NCBI GenBank assembly: GCA_035534435.1
Contig: DATLRX010000011.1
Span: 31,171-95,170, forward strand
Length of the DNA: 64,000 nt
From: Palsa-851 sp035534435
Lineage (GTDB): Bacteria > Chloroflexota > Dormibacteria > Aeolococcales > Aeolococcaceae
Direction of reading: 5' to 3'
Under the pieces are notes generated by a model that had not been told where the DNA came from, searched no databases, and saw only the letters and a list, made by a program, of their open reading frames with translations. This document shows, piece by piece, positions 16,056 through 25,100 of this stretch (positions are counted from its first letter, which is position 1; each line of letters begins with the position of its first letter). The translations under genes and the position numbers were made by a program.

Positions 16056-18141
16056 TCAGGTTGACCTCACCCTGGATCACGTGCGCATCCTGAACCATGG
16101 GCGGTGCTGCGTGCGGTGCGATCTCGCGCTCCACCGCGGCGGCGACACATGTCTTGTGACGGCCCGTTCGCTTCGCGCGATAGAGCGCCTCGTCGGCAAG
16201 GCTGAACAGCTCACCGGCTGCGTTCGTGTGCTCGGGATACGCTGCGACGCCGATGCTCACCCCGAGCCGCACGGTCTGCGCGCCGGGCAGACGCACGTCC
16301 GTGGCCTCGACGGCACGGCGGATCTTCTCCGCGACGCCGAACGCCTCCTCGGCGGATGTGTTGGGCATGACGACGACGAACTCCTCGCCGCCGTACCGCG
16401 CGGCCAGGTCGGCTCTGCGCACGTTGTTGACGAGGGTTCGTGAGAACGCGGAAAGGGCGAGGTCGCCGGCGTGGTGCCCGTGCGTGTCGTTCAGGAGCTT
16501 GAAGTGGTCGAGGTCGAGCATGAGGATGGCGAGCGGCGCGCCGAGCCGTTCTGCAAGGGCGAGCTGCTGACCCAGCGAGTCGACGAGGAAGCGGTGGTTG
16601 TACAGGCCCGTCAGGTCATCGATCGTCGCCTGGCGTTGCACGACCGCAAGGAATCGGTAGCGCTCGAGTGCGAGCGAGATCTGCTCGGCGGTCGACGCGA
16701 CGAGGTCCATGTCTGCGTTCGCGAACGCTCGGCTCTCGGCCGCGACAGCGATGACTCCATGGACGTACGTCCCGAGACGGAGCGGCGCGACACAGAACTC
16801 ACGCACACCGAGCCGCGCTTCGCGACTCGCGGATGTGGCTCCGAGCAGCATCGCCCCACGGCCCACGTACCGGTAGCCCTCGCCGAGCGGCCCGTTGCCG
16901 TCGAGCAACCCCGAGTCGTTGATGCGCCGGTCGCCACCGGCGACGGCAAATCCGTCGCTCATCTCCGACCCGGTGACGACGATCATCGCCATCTCGACCT
17001 CGATGGAGGCCTGCAGCTGATCGCAGACGTTCGCGAGCGCCGTCTCGAGTGGTTGCGCCAGGCTGAGCTCCGTCGCGACCGACGCGCGTGCGGCGGTCGC
17101 GCGCATCGTGGAGCGCACCTCGAGTCGCATCGCCTCGAAACGTGCCCCGAGACGGCCGATCTCGTCGACCGAGCCCGTGCTCACCGGCGCGTCGAAATCG
17201 CCGGTGCCGAGGGCCGCGACTGCGGCGTCCAGCCGGCGCAGCGGTCGCCGGAGGTCCAGCTCCACCACAACGACGATGAACAGCATCGCGACGAGAATCA
17301 CACCGAGCAGCAGCAGGATCGACTGCCATGTCACCGCCGCCCCGGAGACCGGCGCGGTGAGCACGAGCGTGAAACCCGCGCCGATCGGCGTCGATGCGAT
17401 GGCGAGCTGGTGGGAGCCGATCGACTCGATCGCCGGCACCCGTGCCGCGATTGCGTCGCGCAGCGTCCCGACCGGCATCTCGCCCGGATCGACACGCACG
17501 CCACCGACGCTGCCGCCGAGCGCGTAACGGCCGTCGGCACGGATGAGCAGCAGATGCACCGGGTCCGCGGCTGTCGCGATGTTCCGGTCGATCGTCGTGA
17601 TGAACGGCGTCGTCACGGGGCGCGCGACGAATGCCGTGGTCCTCGCATCGGGAAGGTGCGCCGCCTCCACGAGCCACGCACCGCCGCTCGAGGTCGATGC
17701 GGTGTTCGCGCCGGAGGCGACTGCGGCGACGAGGGTTGCCGCCAGCGGGTTGGCCGCGGGCAGCGGCGCCGATCCCTGCACGACGACGATGGCGCCGCCG
17801 GGCGTCACGACACCGAGGACGTCCGACGTGTCGAGCACCGCCGCGTCTGCCGTGATCGCGTCCTGGATTGCGGTTGTGCTGACAGTGTCCTGCTCGCCGG
17901 CGATCTGACGCGCGACGCCGGCGATGAAGACGCGGAGCGCCGATCGCTGACCCGCGATGAGGTTGGATGCGACCCCGATCTTGTCTGCTGCGCTGTTCTC
18001 AGCCTGCGCGCCGGCATTCGCCTGCGCGAGGACGTACGGGACGACCGCCACCGTCGATCCGGCGACGAAGATCACCGCCGCGAACTTGAGCGAGAACGAG
18101 GCTCCTCGCCAGACTCCGGCGACGCGACGTATCCCTCTCAT
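16027..18141 (-). CDS. Membrane diguanylate cyclase (extracellular sensor, HAMP, GAF, GGDEF)
   Basis: 704 residues. One membrane helix at about 19-40, an extracellular region to about 268 (Cache/dCache-like in length), a second helix at about 269-292, a HAMP linker (about 293-345), a GAF-like domain (about 365-510) and a C-terminal GGDEF domain with the active-site GGEEF near 582 in RYGGEEFVVVMP. It should make cyclic di-GMP in response to an external signal. No RxxD inhibitory site is obvious just before the active site. It follows the Cys/Pro-rich exported protein by 9 nt and overlaps ltaE. Confidence 0.9.
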   Translation of the reverse strand: MRGIRRVAGVWRGASFSLKFAAVIFVAGSTVAVVPYVLAQANAGAQAENSAADKIGVASNLIAGQRSALRVFIAGVARQIAGEQDTVSTTAIQDAITADAAVLDTSDVLGVVTPGGAIVVVQGSAPLPAANPLAATLVAAVASGANTASTSSGGAWLVEAAHLPDARTTAFVARPVTTPFITTIDRNIATAADPVHLLLIRADGRYALGGSVGGVRVDPGEMPVGTLRDAIAARVPAIESIGSHQLAIASTPIGAGFTLVLTAPVSGAAVTWQSILLLLGVILVAMLFIVVVVELDLRRPLRRLDAAVAALGTGDFDAPVSTGSVDEIGRLGARFEAMRLEVRSTMRATAARASVATELSLAQPLETALANVCDQLQASIEVEMAMIVVTGSEMSDGFAVAGGDRRINDSGLLDGNGPLGEGYRYVGRGAMLLGATSASREARLGVREFCVAPLRLGTYVHGVIAVAAESRAFANADMDLVASTAEQISLALERYRFLAVVQRQATIDDLTGLYNHRFLVDSLGQQLALAERLGAPLAILMLDLDHFKLLNDTHGHHAGDLALSAFSRTLVNNVRRADLAARYGGEEFVVVMPNTSAEEAFGVAEKIRRAVEATDVRLPGAQTVRLGVSIGVAAYPEHTNAAGELFSLADEALYRAKRTGRHKTCVAAAVEREIAPHAAPPMVQDAHVIQGEVNLSAGRRRSPK

Positions 18142-18150
18142 CCCCGCTGC

Positions 18151-18714
18151 TCAGTCCGAACGCCGGACGAAGACTATCGCTGCCGCGGCGATGGCACCGG
18201 CAACCAGGAGGCCCGCGAGCGTGACGACGTAGATCGAGACGGGATTCGTGGCGATCACCCCCTGCGCGACAGGGACCGGCACCGCGAGCGCGGGGGGCGC
18301 GAGCACCGGTGGGCGGGAGCCGGCGGGACCCTGCTGAGGCTGCGGAGCGGGCGGTGACGGCGTTGCCGCCGGGTGCGGGGTGCCGGCGATGACGGTACGG
18401 ACCGGCGGCGGTGTGCGCTCCGGGGTCGGAGTCTTCCGCGGGGACGACGTCGGTGCCGGCGTCGGTGGCGTGCGACGCCGGCAGCAACGGCAGCAGTGAC
18501 GTCCGTCCTCGTCGAAGCGGTCCGGGTCGTGGTGGCATCTGACCGACGAAGTGCTGTCGCGGTCGGGGACGCCGGCGGCGTCGACCGACAGCGCCGCAGG
18601 TCCGGCAACGGCCCAGATCATCGTTGCCGCGGCGAGCAGCGTCACGGCGGCGCGCACCCCACAACGGCGCGTTCGATCCAGGCCAGCGAACGACCCCGAT
18701 ACCCCGTTGTTCAA
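18151..18714 (-). CDS. Exported Cys/Pro-rich protein with C-terminal membrane anchor (unknown function)
   Basis: 187 residues, no family recognised. It has an N-terminal signal-like helix (about 21-47), then a short Cys/His/Asp-rich cluster (C60, H61, H62, H73, C74, C75, C77, C78) that could bind metal or form disulfides. A long Pro/Thr-rich spacer (about 81-150) leads to a terminal membrane helix (161-183) followed by RRSD. TTG at 18714 is chosen because GGAGGTGAC directly precedes it; a longer frame to 18789 adds an unconvincing N-terminus. It lies upstream of and close to the diguanylate cyclase, so a partner role in sensing is possible but unproved. Confidence 0.6.
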   Translation of the reverse strand: MNNGVSGSFAGLDRTRRCGVRAAVTLLAAATMIWAVAGPAALSVDAAGVPDRDSTSSVRCHHDPDRFDEDGRHCCRCCRRRTPPTPAPTSSPRKTPTPERTPPPVRTVIAGTPHPAATPSPPAPQPQQGPAGSRPPVLAPPALAVPVPVAQGVIATNPVSIYVVTLAGLLVAGAIAAAAIVFVRRSD

Positions 18715-18782
18715 GTCACCTCCGGCGAGGATCGTACGGCCGGTGCCGGTGAGACTTGTGACCGAAATGTGACACTTTTCAG

Positions 18783-19322
18783 GTGCCAATCGTCGTGATC
18801 AATTTCGCTGACGGCGAGGTCGTTCTCGCCGAGACGCCTGAGATCACCTTCGACCTTGCGATCATCGACGCCGAGCTGCGCTCGATCAACCAGAACAGCG
18901 AGCGCGCCCTCTTTCCCGTGAGCGCGATCCGGCAGATCCTGGTGGGCGATCCCATGCCGGCGCCGCCCGAGGCCGAGGTCGCGGCCTGGGACCGTGCCGC
19001 GTTCCACTTCCTCGACGGACTGGTGCTCAGAGCCTCGATACGGTCCGACGCACATCTCGGCCGCTACGGCGGTGTCTGGCACATCGTGGAACCGAGTTCC
19101 ACCGAGCTGCGAACCATCGCCGTGCCGTACGCGGCGCTGAAAGGCGTCTACCAGATCCGCCAGTGGGACAGCCGCCCGGCGAACGAGCGCGACGAGCACG
19201 CCGAGCTCGACCAGCTGGCCCGGGTGCTCGCCGAGCGCGAGCGCAACATCGCGGGCGACGGCAGCACGCCTTCGCGACGCCCGCTGCTGTCGCGGATGCG
19301 CCGCCCGCCGGGTTCGGCCTGA
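18783..19322 (+). CDS. Conserved hypothetical protein, possible small beta-domain regulator
   Basis: 179 residues starting with GTG. The first 60 residues (VVINFADGEVVLAETPEI, then ALFPVSAIRQILVG) look like a small beta-barrel domain seen in uncharacterised proteins, similar to what I recall as DUF6982; this assignment is weak. A second segment (about 75-125) and a charged, probably disordered tail follow. There is no signal peptide or membrane helix. It is divergent from the exported Cys/Pro-rich gene and 67 nt before the flippase-like gene. Confidence 0.5.
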   Translation: MPIVVINFADGEVVLAETPEITFDLAIIDAELRSINQNSERALFPVSAIRQILVGDPMPAPPEAEVAAWDRAAFHFLDGLVLRASIRSDAHLGRYGGVWHIVEPSSTELRTIAVPYAALKGVYQIRQWDSRPANERDEHAELDQLARVLAERERNIAGDGSTPSRRPLLSRMRRPPGSA

Positions 19323-19376
19323 TCTCGGACCTGTCGCGCGCCTGTCCACACGTCAGACCTCCCGAGGACCTCGTGG

Positions 19377-19382
19377 TACCGT
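19377..19382 (+). promoter_or_regulatory. Extended -10 element of the flippase-like gene (leaderless)
   Basis: TACCGT preceded by TGG (the extended TGn form), 7 nt before the GTG at 19390. Confidence 0.55.
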
Positions 19383-19389
19383 CCCGGCT

Positions 19390-20430
19390 GTGACCTCCAC
19401 GCTCGTGCGTGGCGAGCCGGAAACGAGCGAGACACCCCCTTCGCTGACGAGCCGCCTCCTCACCATCCGCACCCTCGCGTCCATCGGCCTCGCCGTGGTG
19501 ATCGTCGGGGTCGCCGTCTGGCGGGCACAGATCAACTGGGGCGACGCGTGGGACAACATCCGCCACGCCAACCTCTTCATCTATGTCGCGGCGCTGGCGG
19601 TCTACTACGCGTCGTTCGCCGTTCGTTCAATCCGCTGGCACGTCTTGCTCGCGAACGCGGGTGAGGAACGGCCGTCACGGTCGCTGGCCGGTATCGTGAT
19701 CACATCCTTCTTCGTCAACTGCGTGGTGCCGGCGAAGATGGGCGACATCTACCGCGCCTACCTCGGGAAGCAGAAGCTCGACGTGCCGGTGAGCAAGGCG
19801 CTCGGGACGATCATCGCCGAGCGGTTGATCGACCTCATCGTGCTCATGTCGCTGCTGCTTGCGGCAGGCGCGATCGTGTTCCGCACCAAAGCCCCGGGCA
19901 TCCTCGTCCCGTACGTCGTGATCGGCGTCGGCGTCTGCGTCGCCGGCGTCGGCGTGATTCTCGTGATGCGCGCGGGGCGCGGGCAGCGCATCCTGCGTCT
20001 GCTCCCCGAGGCTGTGTTCCACCGCTACGAGAGCCTCCGGCTCGGCACGGTGGACTCCTTTGCGCGTCTCCCGACCCTGCTCGGTCTCACGGTGCTCGTC
20101 TGGATCGCCGAGGGTGCCCGGCTCGGCCTCGTCGTGCTCTCGCTGCATCTCGCCGGTGTCCATCTCGGTCCGTCGCAATTCCTGCTCATCGCGCTCGTGG
20201 CGGCGCTGCTCACGACCGTTCCCTTCCTGCCGGGTGGGCTCGGGCTCGTCGAGGCAGGGATGATCGGCGTGCTCATCACCGTCGGCGGGGTCACCAACTC
20301 GTCGGCCGTGTCGATCACGCTGCTCGACCGCAGCATCAGCTACGCAAGCCTGGTGGTGGTCGGTTTCGTGATCTTCGTGGTCACCCATCTACACGTCCCA
20401 AAGGCACAACGGATCGCGACGCAGGGATGA
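19390..20430 (+). CDS. Flippase-like integral membrane protein (LPG_synthase_TM / UPF0104 family)
   Basis: 346 residues with about 8 membrane helices. The signature segments are SFFVNCVVPAKMGDIYRAYL near 100-120 and PFLPGGLGLVEAGMIG near 280. Members transport or flip lipid-linked substrates or act beside glycosyltransferases; the substrate here is unknown. The stop overlaps the start of the downstream epimerase by 4 nt, which points to cell-surface glycan or lipid synthesis. A second member of the family is at 59266-60315. Confidence 0.82.
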   Translation: MTSTLVRGEPETSETPPSLTSRLLTIRTLASIGLAVVIVGVAVWRAQINWGDAWDNIRHANLFIYVAALAVYYASFAVRSIRWHVLLANAGEERPSRSLAGIVITSFFVNCVVPAKMGDIYRAYLGKQKLDVPVSKALGTIIAERLIDLIVLMSLLLAAGAIVFRTKAPGILVPYVVIGVGVCVAGVGVILVMRAGRGQRILRLLPEAVFHRYESLRLGTVDSFARLPTLLGLTVLVWIAEGARLGLVVLSLHLAGVHLGPSQFLLIALVAALLTTVPFLPGGLGLVEAGMIGVLITVGGVTNSSAVSITLLDRSISYASLVVVGFVIFVVTHLHVPKAQRIATQG

Positions 20431-21344
20431 GGGCGCTCGTCACGGGCGGCGCCGGGTTCATCGGCTCGCAGATCACCGACGCCCTGCTCGAGGCGGGACA
20501 TACGGTCACGGTCATCGACGATCTCTCACGAGGGCGCCGTGCACAGCTGAACCCCGCGGCGCGATTCGTCGAGCTCGACATCACGTCTCACGGACTGGAC
20601 GCCGTCGTCGCGGAGGCACAACCCGAGGTGGTGTTCCATCACGCCGCGCAGATCTCCGTCCGCGAGTCGGTGCGCGATCCACTCCACGATGCCGGCGTCA
20701 ACGTCGTCGGGACGGTGAACGTCCTTCGCGCGGCGGTGGACGCGGGGGCACGTCGCGTCGTGTTCGCATCGAGCGGCGGCGCCATCTACGGCGAGACCGA
20801 CGTGATCCCGACACCCGAGGACATCCCCTGCCGCCCCGAGTCGCCGTACGGCACATCGAAGCTCTGCGCGGAGGCATACGGCGGAACGTTCAGCCGCCAG
20901 ACGGGGCTGGAGTTCGTCGCGCTGCGCTACGCGAACGTGTACGGACCCCGGCAGGACCCGCACGGCGAGGCGGGCGTTGTCGCCATCTTCGCGCTCAGAC
21001 TCCTCGGTGACGAGCCGCCGGTGATCAACGGCGACGGCAGGCAGACTCGCGACTACGTGCACGTGCACGATGTCGTCCGCGCGAACCTTGCGGCGATCGA
21101 CGGACCGCCCGGGACCTACAACATCGGCACCGGCGTCGAGACGGACGTCAACACCCTGTACCGGATGCTCGCTGCGGAGTGCGGCGTCGCCGGCGACGCG
21201 GTGCACGGTCCGGGCAAGCCCGGGGAGCAACGCCGTTCCTGCCTCGACCCTGCGTTCACGCGCGAGCACCTGGGGTGGTCCGCGTCAGTCGGCCTCAGCG
21301 AGGGCGCGCGCACCACGCTCGACTTCTTCAGGAAGGCGCCCTAA
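20427..21344 (+). CDS. NAD-dependent sugar-nucleotide epimerase/dehydratase (GalE-like)
   Basis: 305 residues, extended SDR. NAD-binding GGAGFIGSQI at 7-16, the catalytic YGTSK of an SPYGTSKLCAEAY segment near 147, and YANVYGPRQDP followed by GDGRQTRDYVHVHD, all typical of UDP-glucose 4-epimerase-like enzymes. The exact sugar is not predictable. It is coupled to the flippase-like gene (ATGA) and ends 4 nt into the convergent small hypothetical gene. Confidence 0.85.
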   Translation: MRALVTGGAGFIGSQITDALLEAGHTVTVIDDLSRGRRAQLNPAARFVELDITSHGLDAVVAEAQPEVVFHHAAQISVRESVRDPLHDAGVNVVGTVNVLRAAVDAGARRVVFASSGGAIYGETDVIPTPEDIPCRPESPYGTSKLCAEAYGGTFSRQTGLEFVALRYANVYGPRQDPHGEAGVVAIFALRLLGDEPPVINGDGRQTRDYVHVHDVVRANLAAIDGPPGTYNIGTGVETDVNTLYRMLAAECGVAGDAVHGPGKPGEQRRSCLDPAFTREHLGWSASVGLSEGARTTLDFFRKAP

Positions 21345-21778
21345 GCACCGATCGACATGCGCGCGCGTGCCAGGTTGCCGGCGCTGCTGGTGCGCAGCGC
21401 GAGCGCCGCATCGCGAAGCGCCGGGTCGCGGCCGTGTGCGGGCGATTCCGCGAGTCGCGCAGACCAGGTGAGCTCGTCCACGGCCTGTTCGAGTGCGGCC
21501 CGTGCCTCATCGAGCTGCGCGGGAAGGGGGGTCGCGGCGATGCGCTCGAGCGCCTGAGCGCAGCCGTCGAGCTTTCTCCGCAGCGCGTGGACCTCGTCGG
21601 GGGTTCCCTCGGCGAGCGCGGAACCAAGCGCATCAGCGGCGGTCGCGGTGGTGTCGAGCACGGCGGTCAGGACCGCATGCGGATCCTCGTCACTCGAGGC
21701 CCCTGCTCCCATCATCCGGTAGGCGCCGACCAGGAAGAGCAGCACCAGCAGCACGGCGACGATGTAGATCGCCGGCAC
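21341..21778 (-). CDS. Hypothetical protein with N-terminal membrane anchor
   Basis: 145 residues beginning with GTG, 12 nt after the infA stop. Residues 3-24 form one membrane helix (AIYIVAVLLVLLFLVGAY); the rest is predicted helical and acidic/alanine-rich with no recognised domain. Probably co-transcribed with infA. No function is proposed. Confidence 0.6.
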   Translation of the reverse strand: MPAIYIVAVLLVLLFLVGAYRMMGAGASSDEDPHAVLTAVLDTTATAADALGSALAEGTPDEVHALRRKLDGCAQALERIAATPLPAQLDEARAALEQAVDELTWSARLAESPAHGRDPALRDAALALRTSSAGNLARARMSIGA

Positions 21779-21790
21779 AGAGGGTCCCCG

Positions 21791-22096
21791 TTACTTGTAG
21801 CGGAAGGTGATGCGCCCGCGCGAGAGGTCGTACGGGCTCAGCTCGACACGCACCCGGTCGCCGATGAGGATGCGGATGTAGAACTTGCGCATCTTTCCCG
21901 AGGTGTATGCCAGGACGTCCTGTCCGGTCTGCAGGCGCACCTTGAACATCGCGTTCGGCAACGGCTCGACGACGGTCGCGTCCATCTCGATGGTCTCTTC
22001 CTTGACCTCGACCTGCGCAGCGCCATCGGCCGGCTCGCGTCGACGGACGGGACCGCGCCTCCTGGTGCTGCCGGGACGGGGTGGACGTCGTGCCAA
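21791..22096 (-). CDS. infA: Translation initiation factor IF-1 (with N-terminal extension)
   Basis: The S1-like OB fold is unmistakable (MDATVVEPLPNAMFKVRL, SGKMRKFYIRI, LSPYDLSRGRITFRYK), so this is IF-1, which binds the 30S A site. A TTG at 22096 preceded by GAGGAG with 7-nt spacing gives 101 residues, some 30 more than usual, with a basic Arg/Pro-rich N-terminus. A shorter product from the GTG at about residue 29 or the ATG at 38 is possible but lacks a ribosome-binding site. It is separated from secY/adk-type neighbours and divergent from metH. Confidence 0.92.
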   Translation of the reverse strand: MARRPPRPGSTRRRGPVRRREPADGAAQVEVKEETIEMDATVVEPLPNAMFKVRLQTGQDVLAYTSGKMRKFYIRILIGDRVRVELSPYDLSRGRITFRYK

Positions 22097-22156
22097 ACAG
22101 GGTCTCCTCGAAGCAGGTCGAACGGTGGCCGAGCGTATCACGGAGCCGTTCCCTGG

Positions 22157-22162
22157 TAACGT
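22157..22162 (+). promoter_or_regulatory. Extended -10 element of metH (leaderless)
   Basis: TAACGT preceded by TGG, 7 nt before the metH ATG. The 73-nt gap to infA has no room for a cobalamin riboswitch. Confidence 0.5.
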
Positions 22163-22169
22163 CGTCTCG

Positions 22170-25100
22170 ATGACGGGCAAGGAGCGATCTCCGTTCATCG
22201 CTGCGCTGCACGATCGGGTGCTCGTGTTCGACGGCGCGATGGGGACGAGCCTGCACTCCGAGAACCCGACCATCGAGGACTACGGTGGCGCCGCGCTCGA
22301 GGGCTGGATGGACGGCCTCGCGATCCATGCGCCGCAGATCGTGGAGCGGGTGCACCGCGGATTCCTCGACGCCGGCTGCGACGTCATCGAAACGTGCTCC
22401 TTCCAGGCAACGCGGCCGCGCCTCGAGGAGTGGGGCCAGGGCGGGCTGACCCGGGAGCTCAACGTGACCGCCGCGCAGCTCGCGCGGCGCGTCGCCGGCG
22501 AGTACTCGCAGGACGGCCGTCCCCGTTTCGTTGCGGGAAGCATCGGGCCGACCGGGTTCCTGCCGGCGTCGAGCGATCCGTCGATGAGCCGCCTCGGGTT
22601 CGCGGAGCTCGTGCCGGTGTTTCACGAGCAGGCCGCGGCGCTCATCGAAGGCGGCGTCGACGTGCTGATCATCGAGACACAGCAGGACATCCTCGAGACC
22701 AAAGCCGCCGTGTTCGGCTCGCGCAGCGCTGTCGAGGAGTCCGGGCGTCCGGTCCCGATCATCGCGTCGGTGTCGCTCGACGTGACCGGCCGCATGCTGC
22801 TCGGGACCGACATCGCCGCGGTCCTCGCGATCCTCGAGTCGCTCCACGTCGACGTCATCGGCCTCAACTGCTCGACGGGTCCGGAGCACATGCGCGAGCC
22901 GATCCGATACCTGACGAGTCACACCGCCGTCCCGGTGGCGTGCATCCCGAACGCCGGCCTGCCGCTCAACGTCGAGGGACGCGCGCACTACCCACTCGAG
23001 GCAGTCCCGATGGCATCGGAGCTCGCGAGCTTCGTGCGCGAGTACGGCGTCAACATCGTCGGCGGGTGCTGCGGCTCGACGAACGAGCACATCCGCGAGC
23101 TCGTTCAGCACGTCCGCGCGGTGCACCGCGCGCCGCGCACCTCGCTCGACACCGCGCCGCGCCTCGCGAGCGCGATGCACGCCATCGAGCTGCATCAGCA
23201 GCCCGCGCCGCTCCTCATCGGCGAGCGCGTGAATGCGCAGGGCTCGCGCGCGGTCAAACGGCTGCTGCTCGCCGACGATTACGACGGGATCCTCGGTATC
23301 GCGCGAACGCAGGTCGAAGGCGGTGCGCACGCGCTCGACCTGTGCGTCGCGGTGACCGAACGCAGCGATGAGGCCGACCAGATGCGGACCGTGGTGAAGA
23401 CGCTGCAGATGAGCGTCGACGCCCCGCTGGTCATCGACAGCACCGATGCCGATGTCATCCACGCGGCGCTCGAGGTGTATCCCGGACGCGGCATCGTCAA
23501 CAGCGTCAACCTCGAGAACGGACGCAAGCGGTGCGACGCGGTCCTGCCCCTGGTGCGCGACCACGGCGCCTGCGTGATCGCGCTCACGATCGACGAGCTG
23601 GGGATGGCGCGCACCGCAGATCGCAAGGTCGAGATCGCGCGCCGGATCCATGACCTCGCGCGCGATGAGTTCGGGCTGACGCCCGACCAGCTGATGTTCG
23701 ACGCGCTCACGTTCACGCTGGCAACCGGCGAGGCCGAGTGGATCGACTCCGCGCACGAGACGATCGAGGGGATCCGCACCATCAAGCGTGAGCTGCCGGG
23801 CGTGCTCACCGTGCTCGGCGTGTCCAACGTGTCGTTCGGACTCGCGCCGCACATGCGGCCCGTCCTCAACAGCGTGTTCCTGCACCACTGCGTCGAAGCG
23901 GGGCTTGACGCGGCGATCATCAACCCGACGCATGTCGTGCCGTACGGCGAGATCGACCCACAGACCCGGCGGCTTGCCGAGGAGCTGGTGTTCAACAGCG
24001 TGCCCGACGCGCTGACGCGCTTCATCGCGCACTTCGACGGCGAGCCGTCTGCGGGCGGCGCGGGCCTTCCGGAGACCGCGGATCCGTACGAGGGCATGAC
24101 GACGGTGGAGCGCATCCACGCGCAGATCCTCCATCGCCGCAAGGACGGCATCGAGGAGCAGATCGACCTCGCGCTGCGTGACCTCGACGCGGTCACCGTC
24201 CTCAACACCGTGCTGCTGCCCGCGATGAAGGACGTCGGCGACCGTTTCGGTTCGGGTGAGTTGATCCTGCCCTTCGTCCTGCAGAGCGCGGAGGTGATGA
24301 AGCGCGCGGTGGCGCATCTCGAGCAGTACCTCGAGAAGCGCGAGGGATACACGAAGGGCAAGGTCGTGCTCGCCACGGTGTACGGCGATGTGCACGACAT
24401 CGGCAAGAACCTCGTGAACACCATCCTCAGCAACAACGGGTACACCGTGTTCGACCTCGGCAAGCAGGTGCCGCTCAACACGATCCTCGACAAGGCGCAG
24501 GAGATCGACGCCGACGCGATCGGCCTGTCCGCGCTCCTGGTGAGCACGAGCAAGCAGATGCCCGCATGCGTCAAGGAGCTCGATGAACGCGGTCTGAGCT
24601 ATCCGCTGATCATCGGTGGCGCGGCGATCAACCGCGGCTTCGGGCGGCGCATCCTCTATCTCGACGAGGAGCGCGCGTACGCTCCCGGCGTCTTCTACTG
24701 CAAGGATGCCTTCGAAGGACTCGAGACGATCGATCAGCTCCTCGACCCCGATCGGCACGACGCGCTGCTCACCAAGGTGCTCGACGAGGCGCGGGTCCAT
24801 CGCGAGCGCGAGCGCGAGAAGCTCGAGCGTCGCAACGCGGCCGCCGCCGGAGCCGGCTCCCTTCCCGCGCGCAGCGCGGCGCGACGCGACGCGCCGATTC
24901 CCACGGTGCCCTTCTGGGGCGCGCGCGTGCTGCGCGACATCCCGATCTGGGACGTGTACCCGCACATCGATCGCAACTCTCTCTACAAGATGAGCTGGCA
25001 GTTCCGCGGCGTGCGTGACCCGGCGAGATGGGAGGAGCTGCTGCGCACCGAGCTCGAGCCGCGTCTCCAGCGTTCGATGGAGGAGGCGGTGAGCGACGGA

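Noticed and set aside
16471..18357. 628-codon plus frame
   Set aside because: Antisense to the diguanylate cyclase, with no domain and extreme Arg/Asp content.
22097..22169. Cobalamin riboswitch before metH
   Set aside because: Only 73 nt separate infA and metH, too little for the element, and a -10 motif sits 7 nt before the ATG.
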